Source of the DNA: Lutibacter agarilyticus
GTDB taxonomy: Bacteria; Bacteroidota; Bacteroidia; Flavobacteriales; Flavobacteriaceae
Direction: 5' to 3'
DNA length: 64,000 bases
NCBI RefSeq assembly: GCF_900188235.1
Contig: NZ_FZNT01000007.1
Span: forward strand, 125,022 to 189,021
Part shown: one piece after another, positions 35,513-44,385 of the stretch
How the letters are laid out: each line of letters starts with the position of its first letter
How positions within the stretch are numbered: the first letter of the stretch is position 1
Notes under the pieces: model-generated
Seen by the model: the letters and a program-made list of their open reading frames with translations, nothing else
The model's database searches: none
What the model was told of the DNA's origin: nothing
Position numbers and translations under genes: made by a program

Positions 35513-35517
35513 TTTTG
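35510..35517 (+). promoter_or_regulatory. Possible -7 box (TAATTTTG) of yaaA
   Basis: TAATTTTG overlaps the stop codon of the VOC gene and lies 21 bases before the yaaA ATG. It fits TAnnTTTG but could be chance; the two genes could also be one operon. Confidence 0.35.
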
Positions 35518-35537
35518 TTTCAGTCAAAATATAAAAC

Positions 35538-36296
35538 ATGAAAATAGTAATTTCACCAGCCAAGTCATTAGATTTTGAAACACAAGTGCCAACAAAAGAA
35601 TTTACAGAAGGAATTTTTTTAAAAGAAGCTTCAACGTTAAGTGCTGTTTTAAAAAAGAAATCACCTAAAGATTTATCCGAATTAATGCATATATCAGATA
35701 AATTAGGTGAATTAAATTGGCAACGTAACCAAAATTGGCAATTACCTTTTACCTTAGAAAATGCAAAGCAAGCCGTGTTTGCTTTTAAAGGAGATGTATA
35801 TATTGGTTTAGATGCATATACTTTATCGCAAGAGAAAATTCAACAACTACAACAAAAATTAAGAATACTTTCCGGTCAATATGGCGTACTAAAACCATTG
35901 GATTTAATGCAACCTTATCGTTTAGAAATGGGTACTAAATTAAAAGTGGGGAAAAGTGAAAATTTATACCAGTTTTGGGATGCAAAGGTTACCAATGAAT
36001 TAAATTCAGAACTTGATGAAGATGAGGTTTTTGTGAACTTGGCTAGCAATGAATATTTTAAAGTTGTAAATCCTAAATTATTAAAAGTTCCTGTTATTAC
36101 TCCAGTTTTTAAAGATTATAAAAATGGAAAACTAAAAATAATTAGTTTTTATGCAAAAAAAGCACGTGGATTAATGGTGCGTTATATTATTGATCACAAT
36201 ATTGAAACTGCTGAAGACTTAAAAGGTTTTAACTATGAAGGTTACGCTTTTGATAGCAATCTTTCCAATGCTAAAGAATTGGTATTTACACGATAA
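35538..36296 (+). CDS. yaaA: Peroxide stress protein YaaA (DUF328)
   Basis: A 252-residue YaaA/DUF328 protein: ISPAKSLDFE at the start, FKGDVYIGLDAYTLS in the middle, LRILSGQYGVLKPLDLMQPYRLEMGTKL as the signature (positions about 112-140), and the AKKARGLMVRYIID end. YaaA limits intracellular free iron and protects DNA under peroxide stress in E. coli. Length is as usual. A T-rich stretch without hairpin follows. Confidence 0.92.
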   Translation: MKIVISPAKSLDFETQVPTKEFTEGIFLKEASTLSAVLKKKSPKDLSELMHISDKLGELNWQRNQNWQLPFTLENAKQAVFAFKGDVYIGLDAYTLSQEKIQQLQQKLRILSGQYGVLKPLDLMQPYRLEMGTKLKVGKSENLYQFWDAKVTNELNSELDEDEVFVNLASNEYFKVVNPKLLKVPVITPVFKDYKNGKLKIISFYAKKARGLMVRYIIDHNIETAEDLKGFNYEGYAFDSNLSNAKELVFTR

Positions 36297-36611
36297 TTTT
36301 TTTATTTTTTTTTATTTGTATTGTTTTTTTATATATGTTTGTCACGTTGTTAATATACGATGAAAAATATATATTTTTCCGATTGTAACTTATTTAAAAA
36401 GAAGTTTTTAAGTTGCAATGTGCTTAGTGAGTACAACGGAAAATTAAGAGCAATAAGAACTTCTTTCAACTTCATATTTGAAATTTATAGCCCATTGCAG
36501 GTTATAGGTCTTCGTAACGTGTATTTAGAATTAAGAGTTTAGATATTTTTTTAACATAAGATGATTAGTCTTTAAATAGACTGTTTTTATAGTTTAAAAT
36601 AAATATTAAAA
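36297..36611 (+). other. Long leader region before the polyamine operon, with a small ORF
   Basis: This 315-base gap contains a T-rich stretch, a -7 box candidate TATGTTTG (36334-36341), and a 60-codon frame at 36360-36542 (ATG, ending in TAG) that has no known family and looks unlike a normal protein. If the box is a promoter, the arginine decarboxylase mRNA has a leader of about 265 bases. No terminator or riboswitch hairpin was recognised. Confidence 0.35.
36334..36341 (+). promoter_or_regulatory. Candidate -7 box (TATGTTTG) upstream of the polyamine operon
   Basis: TATGTTTG fits TAnnTTTG, in an otherwise T-rich sequence. It is about 270 bases before the arginine decarboxylase start and 19 bases before the small ORF at 36360. 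Confidence 0.4.
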
Positions 36612-38009
36612 ATGAATACTAAATATATTGATTTAATAAATCAAACATTTGATTTTCCTCAAGAAGAATTTAAAGTAGATGCTAAAAAAGAACTGCATTT
36701 TCATGATATAAACACCATGAAATTAGCAGAGGAATTTGGAACACCTTTAAAGTTTACTTACTTACCAAAAATTAGCCAAAACATTCAAAAAGCAAAGGGG
36801 TGGTTTAAAACTTCTATGCGAAAGCATAAATACAAAGCAAAATATAATTATTGCTATTGTACTAAGAGTTCTCATTTTAAGCATGTGTTAGATGAGGCGT
36901 TGAGTAATGATATTCATATTGAAACGTCTTCTGCAGTAGATATTGATATTGTTAATAGTTTAAAAAAAACGGGTAAAATAACCGATAAAACCTATGTGTT
37001 ATGTAACGGTTTTAAAAGAGATGAATACATTCAAAAAATTCAAGATTTAATTCAAAAGGGACATAAAAACTGTATTCCTATAATTGATAATTATGAAGAA
37101 ATAGGCTTGTTAACAAACGGCATTCGTAAAAAAATAAATATAGGAATTAGAATCGCTTCTGAAGAAGAACCTAAATTTGAATTTTACACCTCAAGATTAG
37201 GAATTGGTTATAAAAATATAGTTGATTTTTACAGAAGAGATATAAAAGATAACAGCAAAGTAAACCTTAAAATGCTGCATTTCTTTATAAATACAGGAAT
37301 TAAAGACAATGCATATTACTGGAACGAATTAAGTAAATGTTTAAAAGTTTACATTAATTTAAAAAGAATTTGCCCTTCTTTAGATAGCTTAAACATTGGC
37401 GGAGGTTTTCCTGTGAAAAATTCATTGGCATTTGATTATGATTATGCTTATATGATTGATGAAATTATTTCTCAAATAAAAATTGCGTGTGATGAAGCTG
37501 AAGTTCAGGTTCCTCATATTTTTACAGAATTTGGGAGCTTTACGGTAGGAGAAAGCGGAGGTGCGCTTTACAAGGTTTTATATCAAAAAAAGCAAAATGA
37601 TAGAGAACGTTGGAATATGATCAACTCATCATTTATTACAACACTTCCAGATAGTTGGGCAATTAATAAGCGGTTTGTTATGTTGCCATTAAATAGATGG
37701 AATGATAATTATGAACGGGTTTTACTTGGAGGTTTAACCTGTGATAGCGATGATTATTACAACTCAGAGCAGCATATAAACGCAATTTATATGCCTAATT
37801 ATAAGGAAGATAAGCCATTGTATATAGGTTTTTTTAATACGGGAGCATACCAAGAAACAATAGGTGGTTACGGAGGTTTACAGCACTGTTTAATTCCGCA
37901 GCCAAAACACATTATAATTTCAAAAAATAAAGAAGGTAAATTAGAATATAAAGTTTTTAAAGAAAAACAAACACCAAGCGATTTTTTAAAAATATTAGGT
38001 TATGAATAA
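36612..38009 (+). CDS. Arginine decarboxylase (fold III, PLP)
   Basis: A 465-residue PLP enzyme of the alanine-racemase fold that removes CO2 from arginine to give agmatine. The PLP Lys lies in YNYCYCTKSSHF at about residue 85. A SLNIGGGFP motif binds the phosphate, and CDSDDYYN near residue 375 carries the second-subunit Cys/Asp residues of this decarboxylase class. It is much shorter than E. coli SpeA (about 630), so I give no symbol. The next gene, overlapping by 8 bases, is agmatinase, which supports the arginine route. Confidence 0.88.
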   Translation: MNTKYIDLINQTFDFPQEEFKVDAKKELHFHDINTMKLAEEFGTPLKFTYLPKISQNIQKAKGWFKTSMRKHKYKAKYNYCYCTKSSHFKHVLDEALSNDIHIETSSAVDIDIVNSLKKTGKITDKTYVLCNGFKRDEYIQKIQDLIQKGHKNCIPIIDNYEEIGLLTNGIRKKINIGIRIASEEEPKFEFYTSRLGIGYKNIVDFYRRDIKDNSKVNLKMLHFFINTGIKDNAYYWNELSKCLKVYINLKRICPSLDSLNIGGGFPVKNSLAFDYDYAYMIDEIISQIKIACDEAEVQVPHIFTEFGSFTVGESGGALYKVLYQKKQNDRERWNMINSSFITTLPDSWAINKRFVMLPLNRWNDNYERVLLGGLTCDSDDYYNSEQHINAIYMPNYKEDKPLYIGFFNTGAYQETIGGYGGLQHCLIPQPKHIIISKNKEGKLEYKVFKEKQTPSDFLKILGYE

Positions 38010-38934
38010 TAGAACTTACGCAGGAATTCCTGAACAATTTAGTAAAATCGAAACTTCAAAAGTAGTTTTGATTCCGGTACCTTATGATGGTACAAGTACA
38101 TGGCAAAAAGGATCAGATAAAGGTCCAGAGGCTTTTTTACAAGCTTCAGAAAACATGGAATTATATGATATTGAAACAGATTCTGAAGTTTATAAAAACG
38201 GTGTTTTTTTAGCAGATGCTGTTACTGAAAATTCTTCGCCAGAAACTATGGTTGATGCTGTTCATAATATTGCTAAATCATATATTAAAAGAAACAAGTT
38301 TGTTACTTTAGTAGGAGGTGAACATTCAATTTCAATAGGCTCAATTAGAGCATTTAATGAGTGTTTTAATAACCTAACAGTGGTGCAAATTGATGCGCAT
38401 GCCGATCTTAGAAAAGAGTACGAAGGTTCAACTTGTAACCACGCTTGTGCGGTTTATGAGGCAAGTCAAAATACAAACTTAATTCAAGTAGGTATTCGTA
38501 GTATGGATGCTATTGAAAAAACAGTAATGGATACCGATAAAGTGTTTTTTGCTCATGAAATGGCGCAAGATGATTATTGGATGGAAAACGCAATTGATTT
38601 AATGACAAAAAATGTGTTTGTTACTATAGATTTAGACGCTTTTGACCCTTCAATAATGCCTTCAACCGGTACACCTGAACCTGGTGGATTATTTTGGTAT
38701 GAAACCTTAGAGTTTTTGCAAAAAATATTCAAAGAAAAAAATGTTGTTGGATTTGATATTGTTGAATTATGTCCTAATTCAACAGAAAAATCTTCAGATT
38801 TTTTGGCTGCAAAATTGTATTATAAAATGTTAAGCTACAAATTTCAAGATGCTGAAGATGATGATTATGAAAATGAAAGCGGTTATAAAGAACCGCATAG
38901 CAAATTATCTAAATTTGATGAAGACGAAGATTAA
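38002..38934 (+). CDS. speB: Agmatinase
   Basis: A 310-residue ureohydrolase that splits agmatine into putrescine and urea. The two Mn-binding motifs are GGEHS (105-109) with IDAHADLR (130-137), and TIDLDAFDP with Asp210, Asp212 and Asp215, followed by TGTPEPGG. It begins within the last codons of the arginine decarboxylase. The last 30 residues are rich in Asp and Glu and go beyond the usual catalytic core. Acts directly after the preceding enzyme. Confidence 0.95.
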   Translation: MNNRTYAGIPEQFSKIETSKVVLIPVPYDGTSTWQKGSDKGPEAFLQASENMELYDIETDSEVYKNGVFLADAVTENSSPETMVDAVHNIAKSYIKRNKFVTLVGGEHSISIGSIRAFNECFNNLTVVQIDAHADLRKEYEGSTCNHACAVYEASQNTNLIQVGIRSMDAIEKTVMDTDKVFFAHEMAQDDYWMENAIDLMTKNVFVTIDLDAFDPSIMPSTGTPEPGGLFWYETLEFLQKIFKEKNVVGFDIVELCPNSTEKSSDFLAAKLYYKMLSYKFQDAEDDDYENESGYKEPHSKLSKFDEDED

Positions 38935-38982
38935 AAGTTATTTAATTGAAACAACACAAGCATTAGTTTAAAAAAAATAAGA

Positions 38983-39951
38983 ATGGATACACCAATTACA
39001 AATTTTATAGAAAAATATTTTTTACATTTCAATTCAGCAAGTGTTGTTGATGCGGCCAAAGAATACGAAAATCAATTAGCAAAAGGATCTAAAATGTTAG
39101 TTTCTTTAGCTGGAGCTATGAGTACGGCTGAAATAGGTAAAATATTTGCAGAAGTAATACGACAAGACAAAGTGCAAATAATTTCTTGTACAGGAGCCAA
39201 TCTGGAGGAAGATATTATGAACTTGGTAGCGCACTCTCATTATAAAAGAGTCCCTGAATATCGTGATTTAACACCTCAAGATGAATGGGATTTATTAGAA
39301 AAAGGCTTGAATAGAGTTACAGATACTTGTATTCCTGAAGAAGAGGCTTTTAGACGACTACAGGACCATATTTTTAAAATTTGGAAAGATGCTGAGGACA
39401 ATGGTGAGCGTTATTTTCCACATGAATTTATGTATAAATTAGTATTGTCAGGTGTGTTAGAGCAATATTACGAAATAGATCCAAAAAATAGTTGGATGTT
39501 GGCTGCAGCTGAAGCTAATTTACCAATGGTAGTTCCTGGTTGGGAAGATAGTACTATGGGTAATATTTTTGCTTCTTATGTGTTAAAAGGAGAATTAAAA
39601 GCCAGCACCATGAAATCAGGTATTGAGTATATGACTTTCTTAGCAGACTGGTATACTCAAAATTCTGATAATGGTATTGGATTTTTTCAAATAGGAGGTG
39701 GTATTGCAGGTGATTTTCCAATTTGTGTAGTGCCAATGTTATATCAAGATATGGAAAGGACAGACACACCATTTTGGAGTTATTTTTGTCAAATTTCTGA
39801 TTCAACAACAAGTTACGGGTCTTATTCAGGTGCAGTTCCTAATGAAAAAATTACTTGGGGTAAACTTGATATTGACACACCTAAATTTATTATAGAATCT
39901 GATGCTACTATAGTGGCGCCACTTATTTTTGCTTATTTATTAAAAATGTAA
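38983..39951 (+). CDS. Deoxyhypusine synthase-like protein
   Basis: A 322-residue protein of the deoxyhypusine synthase fold. The N-terminal SCTGANLEEDIM motif (68-79), HEFMYKLVLSG, the PGWEDSTMGN motif, and ITWGKL near the C terminus (Lys294, at the place of the catalytic Lys of eukaryotic DHS) are conserved. Bacteria lack hypusinated eIF5A, and bacterial relatives described in the literature act as homospermidine synthases, using NAD and a polyamine. Here it follows a putrescine-making pair by 48 bases, so a polyamine aminobutyl-transfer activity is likely, but unproven. Confidence 0.85.
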   Translation: MDTPITNFIEKYFLHFNSASVVDAAKEYENQLAKGSKMLVSLAGAMSTAEIGKIFAEVIRQDKVQIISCTGANLEEDIMNLVAHSHYKRVPEYRDLTPQDEWDLLEKGLNRVTDTCIPEEEAFRRLQDHIFKIWKDAEDNGERYFPHEFMYKLVLSGVLEQYYEIDPKNSWMLAAAEANLPMVVPGWEDSTMGNIFASYVLKGELKASTMKSGIEYMTFLADWYTQNSDNGIGFFQIGGGIAGDFPICVVPMLYQDMERTDTPFWSYFCQISDSTTSYGSYSGAVPNEKITWGKLDIDTPKFIIESDATIVAPLIFAYLLKM

Positions 39952-39960
39952 CTTTTTATA

Positions 39961-40251
39961 ATGAAAAGAGTAATTGTAGATTATGCAAAGCTAACAAGTG
40001 ACATTTTGGATCTATTGGTTGAAAAATTTCCGACAGGTTATGCCTATAAAGACATTATTACATTTAAAAACGCAAAAGGTGAAGCGGTAAGAGCTGTTGA
40101 AGTAAGAACTGAAGATACTGTTTATCTTGTTAAAATAAGTCTGAAATTAGAAGAAACAATGGAAGATTATGATGCTGACGAAGATAATTTTGATGATGCT
40201 TATGATGATGACTTTGAAGGAGTCGCTGAAGATGAAGCATATGATTCATAA
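39961..40251 (+). CDS. Small acidic protein of unknown function in polyamine operon
   Basis: A 96-residue protein with a compact N-terminal domain (DYAKLTSDILDLLVEKFPTG, then two beta-like strands GEAVRAVEVRTE and VYLVKISL) and an extremely acidic C-terminal tail (about 25 Asp/Glu from residue 65). It follows the DHS-like gene by 9 bases and ends at a strong terminator, so it belongs to the operon. I do not recognise the family. An acidic tail could bind the positively charged product, but that is a guess. Confidence 0.72.
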   Translation: MKRVIVDYAKLTSDILDLLVEKFPTGYAYKDIITFKNAKGEAVRAVEVRTEDTVYLVKISLKLEETMEDYDADEDNFDDAYDDDFEGVAEDEAYDS

Positions 40252-40254
40252 ATA

Positions 40255-40282
40255 AAAAAAACCGCTGAATAGCGGTTTTTTT
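40255..40282. terminator. Bidirectional terminator at the end of the polyamine operon
   Basis: A-run then ACCGCT (loop GAAT) AGCGGT then T-run. It lies between the acidic-protein gene (+) and the DUF2853 gene (-). Confidence 0.88.
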
Positions 40283-40300
40283 ATATGGTTATCTAAGTAA

Positions 40301-40636
40301 TTAGTACTTAGATTCCTGACCTAATTCTTTTACTAATAAATAATATACAATAGCTCTGTATTTGTTACGGTTAGATTTTCCAACCTTTTCCATAACAGAA
40401 GCAATTGCCGCATCTAATTTATCGTCATCAGAAAGACCTAACTTTTTAATTAAAAAATTGTTTTTTACGGTAGCTAACTCTTTTTCATCTGAACCAGAAA
40501 CTGTTTCAGCATCTTTTTTGTAAATAGAAGGACCTAATCCTTTAGTTACAGCTGTTAATAAATCAGCGTCAAAACTTAGACCTAATTTTGTCATTTCACC
40601 TTGGTAAAGTGCTATTTTTTCATCGAATTTACTCAT
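40301..40636 (-). CDS. DUF2853 family protein
   Basis: A 111-residue soluble protein of the DUF2853 pattern (MSKFDEKIALYQGEMTKLG start and NRNKYRAIVYYLLVKEL end). Structure of the family is helical and function is unknown. A promoter with the TTG-N21-TATATTTG arrangement (40677-40708) lies upstream. Monocistronic between a terminator and the serine dehydratase gene. Confidence 0.85.
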   Translation of the reverse strand: MSKFDEKIALYQGEMTKLGLSFDADLLTAVTKGLGPSIYKKDAETVSGSDEKELATVKNNFLIKKLGLSDDDKLDAAIASVMEKVGKSNRNKYRAIVYYLLVKELGQESKY

Positions 40637-40676
40637 GAGTACTTATTTTTTATTTAAGATTGATTATTCTTACTCT

Positions 40677-40708
40677 CAAATATAAAAAATAATGTTAGTA
40701 TAATTCAA
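40677..40708 (-). promoter_or_regulatory. Promoter of the DUF2853 gene (TTG-N21-TATATTTG)
   Basis: The -7 box TATATTTG is at 40677-40684 and a TTG element lies 21 bases upstream at 40706-40708, both on the minus strand. Leader of about 40 bases to the ATG at 40636. Confidence 0.55.
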
Positions 40709-40715
40709 ATTTATT

Positions 40716-42140
40716 TTAACAATCTGAAATATTAACACTTACCGCTAAACCTCCTTCTGAAGTTTCTTTGTATTTAGAATTCATGTCTTTAGCCGTTTCG
40801 TACATACTTTCAATTACTTTGTCTAATGAAACTTTTGCATTTTTAGTATCGCTATCTAACGCAAGTTCAGCTGCATTTATGGCTTTTATAGCTCCCATTG
40901 CATTTCTTTCAATACAAGGAATTTGAACCAAACCACCAATAGGATCACAGGTTAAACCCAAATGATGTTCCATTGCAATTTCACTAGCCATTAAAACTTG
41001 TTCAGGTGTTCCTCCATAAAGTTCTGTAAGTGCACCTGCAGCCATAGCACTTGAAACTCCAATTTCAGCTTGGCAACCACCCATAGCGGCTGAGATTGTT
41101 GCACCTTTTTTAAAAATACTTCCTATTTCACTAGCTACTAATAAAAATTGTTTAATTTCTTTAAAACCTGCATGGTGGTTTTCAATAGTTAAATAATAAA
41201 GAAGCACAGCAGGTATTACACCGGCACTCCCGTTAGTTGGTGCAGTAACCACTCTTCCTAAAGCAGCATTTACTTCGTTTACACTTAAAGCATAGCAGCT
41301 TACCCATTTTAATATTTCTCTAAACTTTACTTCAGTGCGTCTAATGCTTTTTATCCAATTTGCTGAATTTTCATAAGGAATGTCTCCTTTTAATTTTTGA
41401 TACATATCAAAAGCTCTTCTTCTTACATTTAAACCACCAGGTAAGCTTCCATTGGTATGGCAGCCAATGTAGATAGATTCAAGCATAGTGTCCCAAATTC
41501 TTCCAATTTCAAAATCAATTTCGGCTTCAGAACGTAAAGATTTTTCATTTTCTAAAACAATTTCAGAAATTTTTAATTGCTCTTGATGGCAATATCGTTC
41601 TAGTTCTTTAGCATTTTGAATTGGGTATGGAAATGTTTTATGAATTGCTATATTTTCTTTTGCGTGAATTAATTCTTCACGAACAACAAAACCACCACCA
41701 ATAGAATAATAAGTATCGGTTGAAATTTTAAAACAGGCATTATAAGCTGTAAATTTGATGCCGTTAGGGTGAAAAGGCAAAAATTCTTTATCAAAAATAA
41801 TATCCTTTTCAGGGTTGAAGTCTATTGTTAATTCGTTACCAAACTGTATTTTGTTGTTTGTTTTAATTTCATGAATTATAGTTGGAATGTCTTCCGTAGG
41901 AATGTATTCAGGATCTTTTCCTGCTAAACCTAAAATTAGCGCTAAATCTGAAGCATGACCTTTTCCTGTTAAAGATAAAGAACCATATAAATCTACTTTA
42001 ACTGAAGTTACTTGTGAAAATAATTGTTCTTTTTTTAAATGATGTATCCATCTTTCGGCAGCACGCCAAGGACCTAAAGTATGCGAACTTGAAGGACCAA
42101 CCCCAATTTTAAGCATATCAAAAATAGAAATACACTCCAT
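40716..42140 (-). CDS. L-serine ammonia-lyase (serine dehydratase, fused type)
   Basis: A 474-residue iron-sulphur enzyme that turns L-serine into pyruvate and ammonia. The beta-domain signature GPSSSHTLGPWRAAERW is at residues about 14-30, and the alpha domain has APTNGSAGVIPAVLLYY, MGGCQAEIGVSSAMAAG, GLTCDPIGGLVQIPCIERNAMGA. Cys residues in GGCQAE, LTCDP and IPCIE are the usual 4Fe-4S ligands. Length is that of the single-chain form. A -7 box (42166-42173) lies upstream. Confidence 0.95.
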   Translation of the reverse strand: MECISIFDMLKIGVGPSSSHTLGPWRAAERWIHHLKKEQLFSQVTSVKVDLYGSLSLTGKGHASDLALILGLAGKDPEYIPTEDIPTIIHEIKTNNKIQFGNELTIDFNPEKDIIFDKEFLPFHPNGIKFTAYNACFKISTDTYYSIGGGFVVREELIHAKENIAIHKTFPYPIQNAKELERYCHQEQLKISEIVLENEKSLRSEAEIDFEIGRIWDTMLESIYIGCHTNGSLPGGLNVRRRAFDMYQKLKGDIPYENSANWIKSIRRTEVKFREILKWVSCYALSVNEVNAALGRVVTAPTNGSAGVIPAVLLYYLTIENHHAGFKEIKQFLLVASEIGSIFKKGATISAAMGGCQAEIGVSSAMAAGALTELYGGTPEQVLMASEIAMEHHLGLTCDPIGGLVQIPCIERNAMGAIKAINAAELALDSDTKNAKVSLDKVIESMYETAKDMNSKYKETSEGGLAVSVNISDC

Positions 42141-42165
42141 ATGTCAAAAACTAAATTTAAAAAAG

Positions 42166-42199
42166 CAAATATATACTATTGTGAAATTTTGAATGACAA
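42166..42199 (-). promoter_or_regulatory. Promoter of the serine dehydratase gene
   Basis: TATATTTG at 42166-42173 with a TTG at 42197-42199, spacing 23, on the minus strand. ATG at 42140 follows after a short leader. Confidence 0.5.
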
Positions 42200-42235
42200 T
42201 TTCGTGTAAATATTGCAGTGTTTTTTAAAAAAATA

Positions 42236-42303
42236 ATGTCAAATTAAACTTGTTGAAAAATGTTTTATGACAACTTGACATATTTTTTTTAATGGCATAA
42301 TCA
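42236..42303 (+). promoter_or_regulatory. Possible dnaK regulatory region with sigma-70-like promoter
   Basis: TTGACA at 42275-42280 and TAATCA at 42298-42303 are 17 bases apart, an E. coli-type spacing that is unusual for Bacteroidota. TTGACAT (42275-42281) mirrors ATGTCAA (42236-42242), forming an inverted repeat. A second TTGACA starts at 42304. No CIRCE element was recognised. The gap to the dnaK start is about 60 bases. Confidence 0.35.
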
Positions 42304-42367
42304 TTGACAAATTGAACATGTAGAATTTTAAAATTAATTAAGAACAAAAAATAAATATATATAAATT

Positions 42368-44272
42368 ATGAGTAAGATTATAGGAATAGATTTAGGAACA
42401 ACCAACTCTTGTGTTTCTGTAATGGAGGGTAACGAGCCAGTTGTTATACCAAATGCAGAAGGAAAAAGAACTACACCATCTATTGTAGCATTTATAGAAG
42501 GTGGCGAACGAAAAGTAGGAGATCCTGCAAAACGTCAGGCTGTTACAAACCCAACAAAAACTGTTTATTCAATTAAACGTTTTATGGGTAACAAATATTC
42601 AGAAAGCAAAATGGAGGCTGAACGTGTACCTTATAAAGTTGTAAAAGGTGATAACGATACTCCTAGAGTAGATATTGATGGAAGATTATATACGCCTCAA
42701 GAAATTTCAGCAATGATTCTTCAAAAAATGAAGAAAACTGCTGAAGATTATTTAGGAACTGAAGTAGCTGAAGCAGTAGTAACTGTGCCAGCTTATTTTA
42801 ATGATGCACAACGTCAGGCTACTAAAGAAGCAGGTGAAATTGCAGGTTTAAAAGTAAGTCGTATTATAAATGAACCTACAGCAGCTGCATTAGCTTACGG
42901 ATTGGATAAAAAAGGAGAAGATCAAAAGATTGTTGTTTTCGATTTTGGTGGTGGAACACATGATGTTTCTATCTTAGAATTAGGAGATGGTGTTTTTGAA
43001 GTATTATCAACTGATGGAGATACGCATTTAGGTGGTGATGATGTTGATCAAAAAATTATTGACTGGTTAGCTGAAGAGTTTAAAGCTGAAGAAAGTATTG
43101 ATTTACGTCAAGACCCTATGGCCTTACAACGTTTAAAAGAAGCTGCTGAAAAAGCAAAAATTGAATTATCATCTTCTGCTGCAACAGAAATTAATTTACC
43201 TTATGTAACTGCAACTGCTTCAGGACCAAAACACTTGGTGCGTAGTTTAACAAAAGCAAAATTTGAGCAATTAATTGATGATTTAGTAAAAAGAACAATT
43301 GAGCCTTGTAGAACTGCATTAAAAGGTGCTGGTTTATCAACAAGTGATATTGACGAAGTTATCTTAGTTGGTGGTTCTACTCGTATTCCTGCAGTAGTTG
43401 AAGCTGTTGAAAAATTCTTTGGAAAAACACCATCAAAAGGTGTGAATCCTGATGAGGTTGTTGCAATTGGAGCAGCCATTCAAGGTGGAGTTTTAACAGG
43501 TGATGTAAAAGATGTATTGTTATTAGATGTTACACCTCTTTCATTAGGTATTGAAACTATGGGTAATGTAATGACAAAGTTGATTGATGCAAATACTACG
43601 ATTCCTACAAAGAAATCTCAAGTATTTTCAACAGCGGCTGATAATCAACCATCAGTAGAAATTCACGTATTACAGGGTGAACGCGCTATGGCTGCCGATA
43701 ACAAAACAATTGGTCGTTTCCATTTAGATGGAATTCCACCAGCACAAAGAGGAACTCCTCAAATTGAAGTAACTTTTGATATTGATGCAAATGGTATTAT
43801 TAAAGTTTCTGCAACAGATAAAGCAACTAATAAAACTCAAGATATTAGAATTGAAGCTTCTTCTGGATTAACTGAAGAGGAAATTCAAAAAATGAAAGCT
43901 GATGCTGAAGCAAATGCTGATGCAGATAAAAATGCAAAAGAAACTGCTGAAAAAGTAAATGCTGCAGATTCTATGATTTTTCAAACTGAAAAGCAATTGA
44001 AAGAGTTTGGTGAAAAATTATCAGCTGATAAAAAAGACCCAATTGAAGCTGCTTTAGTTGAATTAAAAGCTGCTCACGAATCTAAAGATCTTGCACAAAT
44101 TGATGCTGCAATGGAAAAGATTAACGAAGCTTGGAAAGTTGCAAGTGAAGAAATGTACAAAGCAGAACAAGAAGGTCAAGCACAAGGTGCTCCTACAGGT
44201 GATGCAGGTGCTTCTGAACCAGCAACTGATGATGTTGAAGATGTTGATTTTGAAGAAGTAAAAGAAGACTAA
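42368..44272 (+). CDS. dnaK: Chaperone protein DnaK
   Basis: A 634-residue Hsp70. Motifs seen: [13 protein letters not shown] at 5-17, [13 protein letters not shown], the phosphate-2 motif [29 protein letters not shown], and the linker [15 protein letters not shown]. The C terminus ends EEVKED. It has no grpE or dnaJ neighbour in this window. It folds nascent and stress-damaged proteins in the cytosol. A terminator starts 21 bases after its stop. Confidence 0.97.
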   Translation: MSKIIGIDLGTTNSCVSVMEGNEPVVIPNAEGKRTTPSIVAFIEGGERKVGDPAKRQAVTNPTKTVYSIKRFMGNKYSESKMEAERVPYKVVKGDNDTPRVDIDGRLYTPQEISAMILQKMKKTAEDYLGTEVAEAVVTVPAYFNDAQRQATKEAGEIAGLKVSRIINEPTAAALAYGLDKKGEDQKIVVFDFGGGTHDVSILELGDGVFEVLSTDGDTHLGGDDVDQKIIDWLAEEFKAEESIDLRQDPMALQRLKEAAEKAKIELSSSAATEINLPYVTATASGPKHLVRSLTKAKFEQLIDDLVKRTIEPCRTALKGAGLSTSDIDEVILVGGSTRIPAVVEAVEKFFGKTPSKGVNPDEVVAIGAAIQGGVLTGDVKDVLLLDVTPLSLGIETMGNVMTKLIDANTTIPTKKSQVFSTAADNQPSVEIHVLQGERAMAADNKTIGRFHLDGIPPAQRGTPQIEVTFDIDANGIIKVSATDKATNKTQDIRIEASSGLTEEEIQKMKADAEANADADKNAKETAEKVNAADSMIFQTEKQLKEFGEKLSADKKDPIEAALVELKAAHESKDLAQIDAAMEKINEAWKVASEEMYKAEQEGQAQGAPTGDAGASEPATDDVEDVDFEEVKED

Positions 44273-44292
44273 TTTCTTTTAAATATAATATC

Positions 44293-44322
44293 AAAGCGCT
44301 TCCGATTGGAAGCGCTTTTTTT
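44293..44322 (+). terminator. Terminator after dnaK
   Basis: AAAGCGCTTCC pairs with GGAAGCGCTTT with a GATT loop, followed by a run of T. Confidence 0.88.
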
Positions 44323-44363
44323 GTTTCAAAACAAAGTGTTATGCGTGCATAATTTATTAATTG

Positions 44364-44371
44364 TATATTTG
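44364..44371 (+). promoter_or_regulatory. -7 box (TATATTTG) of the nitronate-monooxygenase-like gene
   Basis: TATATTTG lies 22 bases before the start codon at 44386 and about 40 bases after the dnaK terminator. Confidence 0.55.
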
Positions 44372-44385
44372 AATAAATCACTTTT

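Noticed and set aside
36360-36542. 60-codon frame as a genuine protein gene
   Set aside because: No family resemblance and no support beyond an ATG; kept only as part of the leader region.
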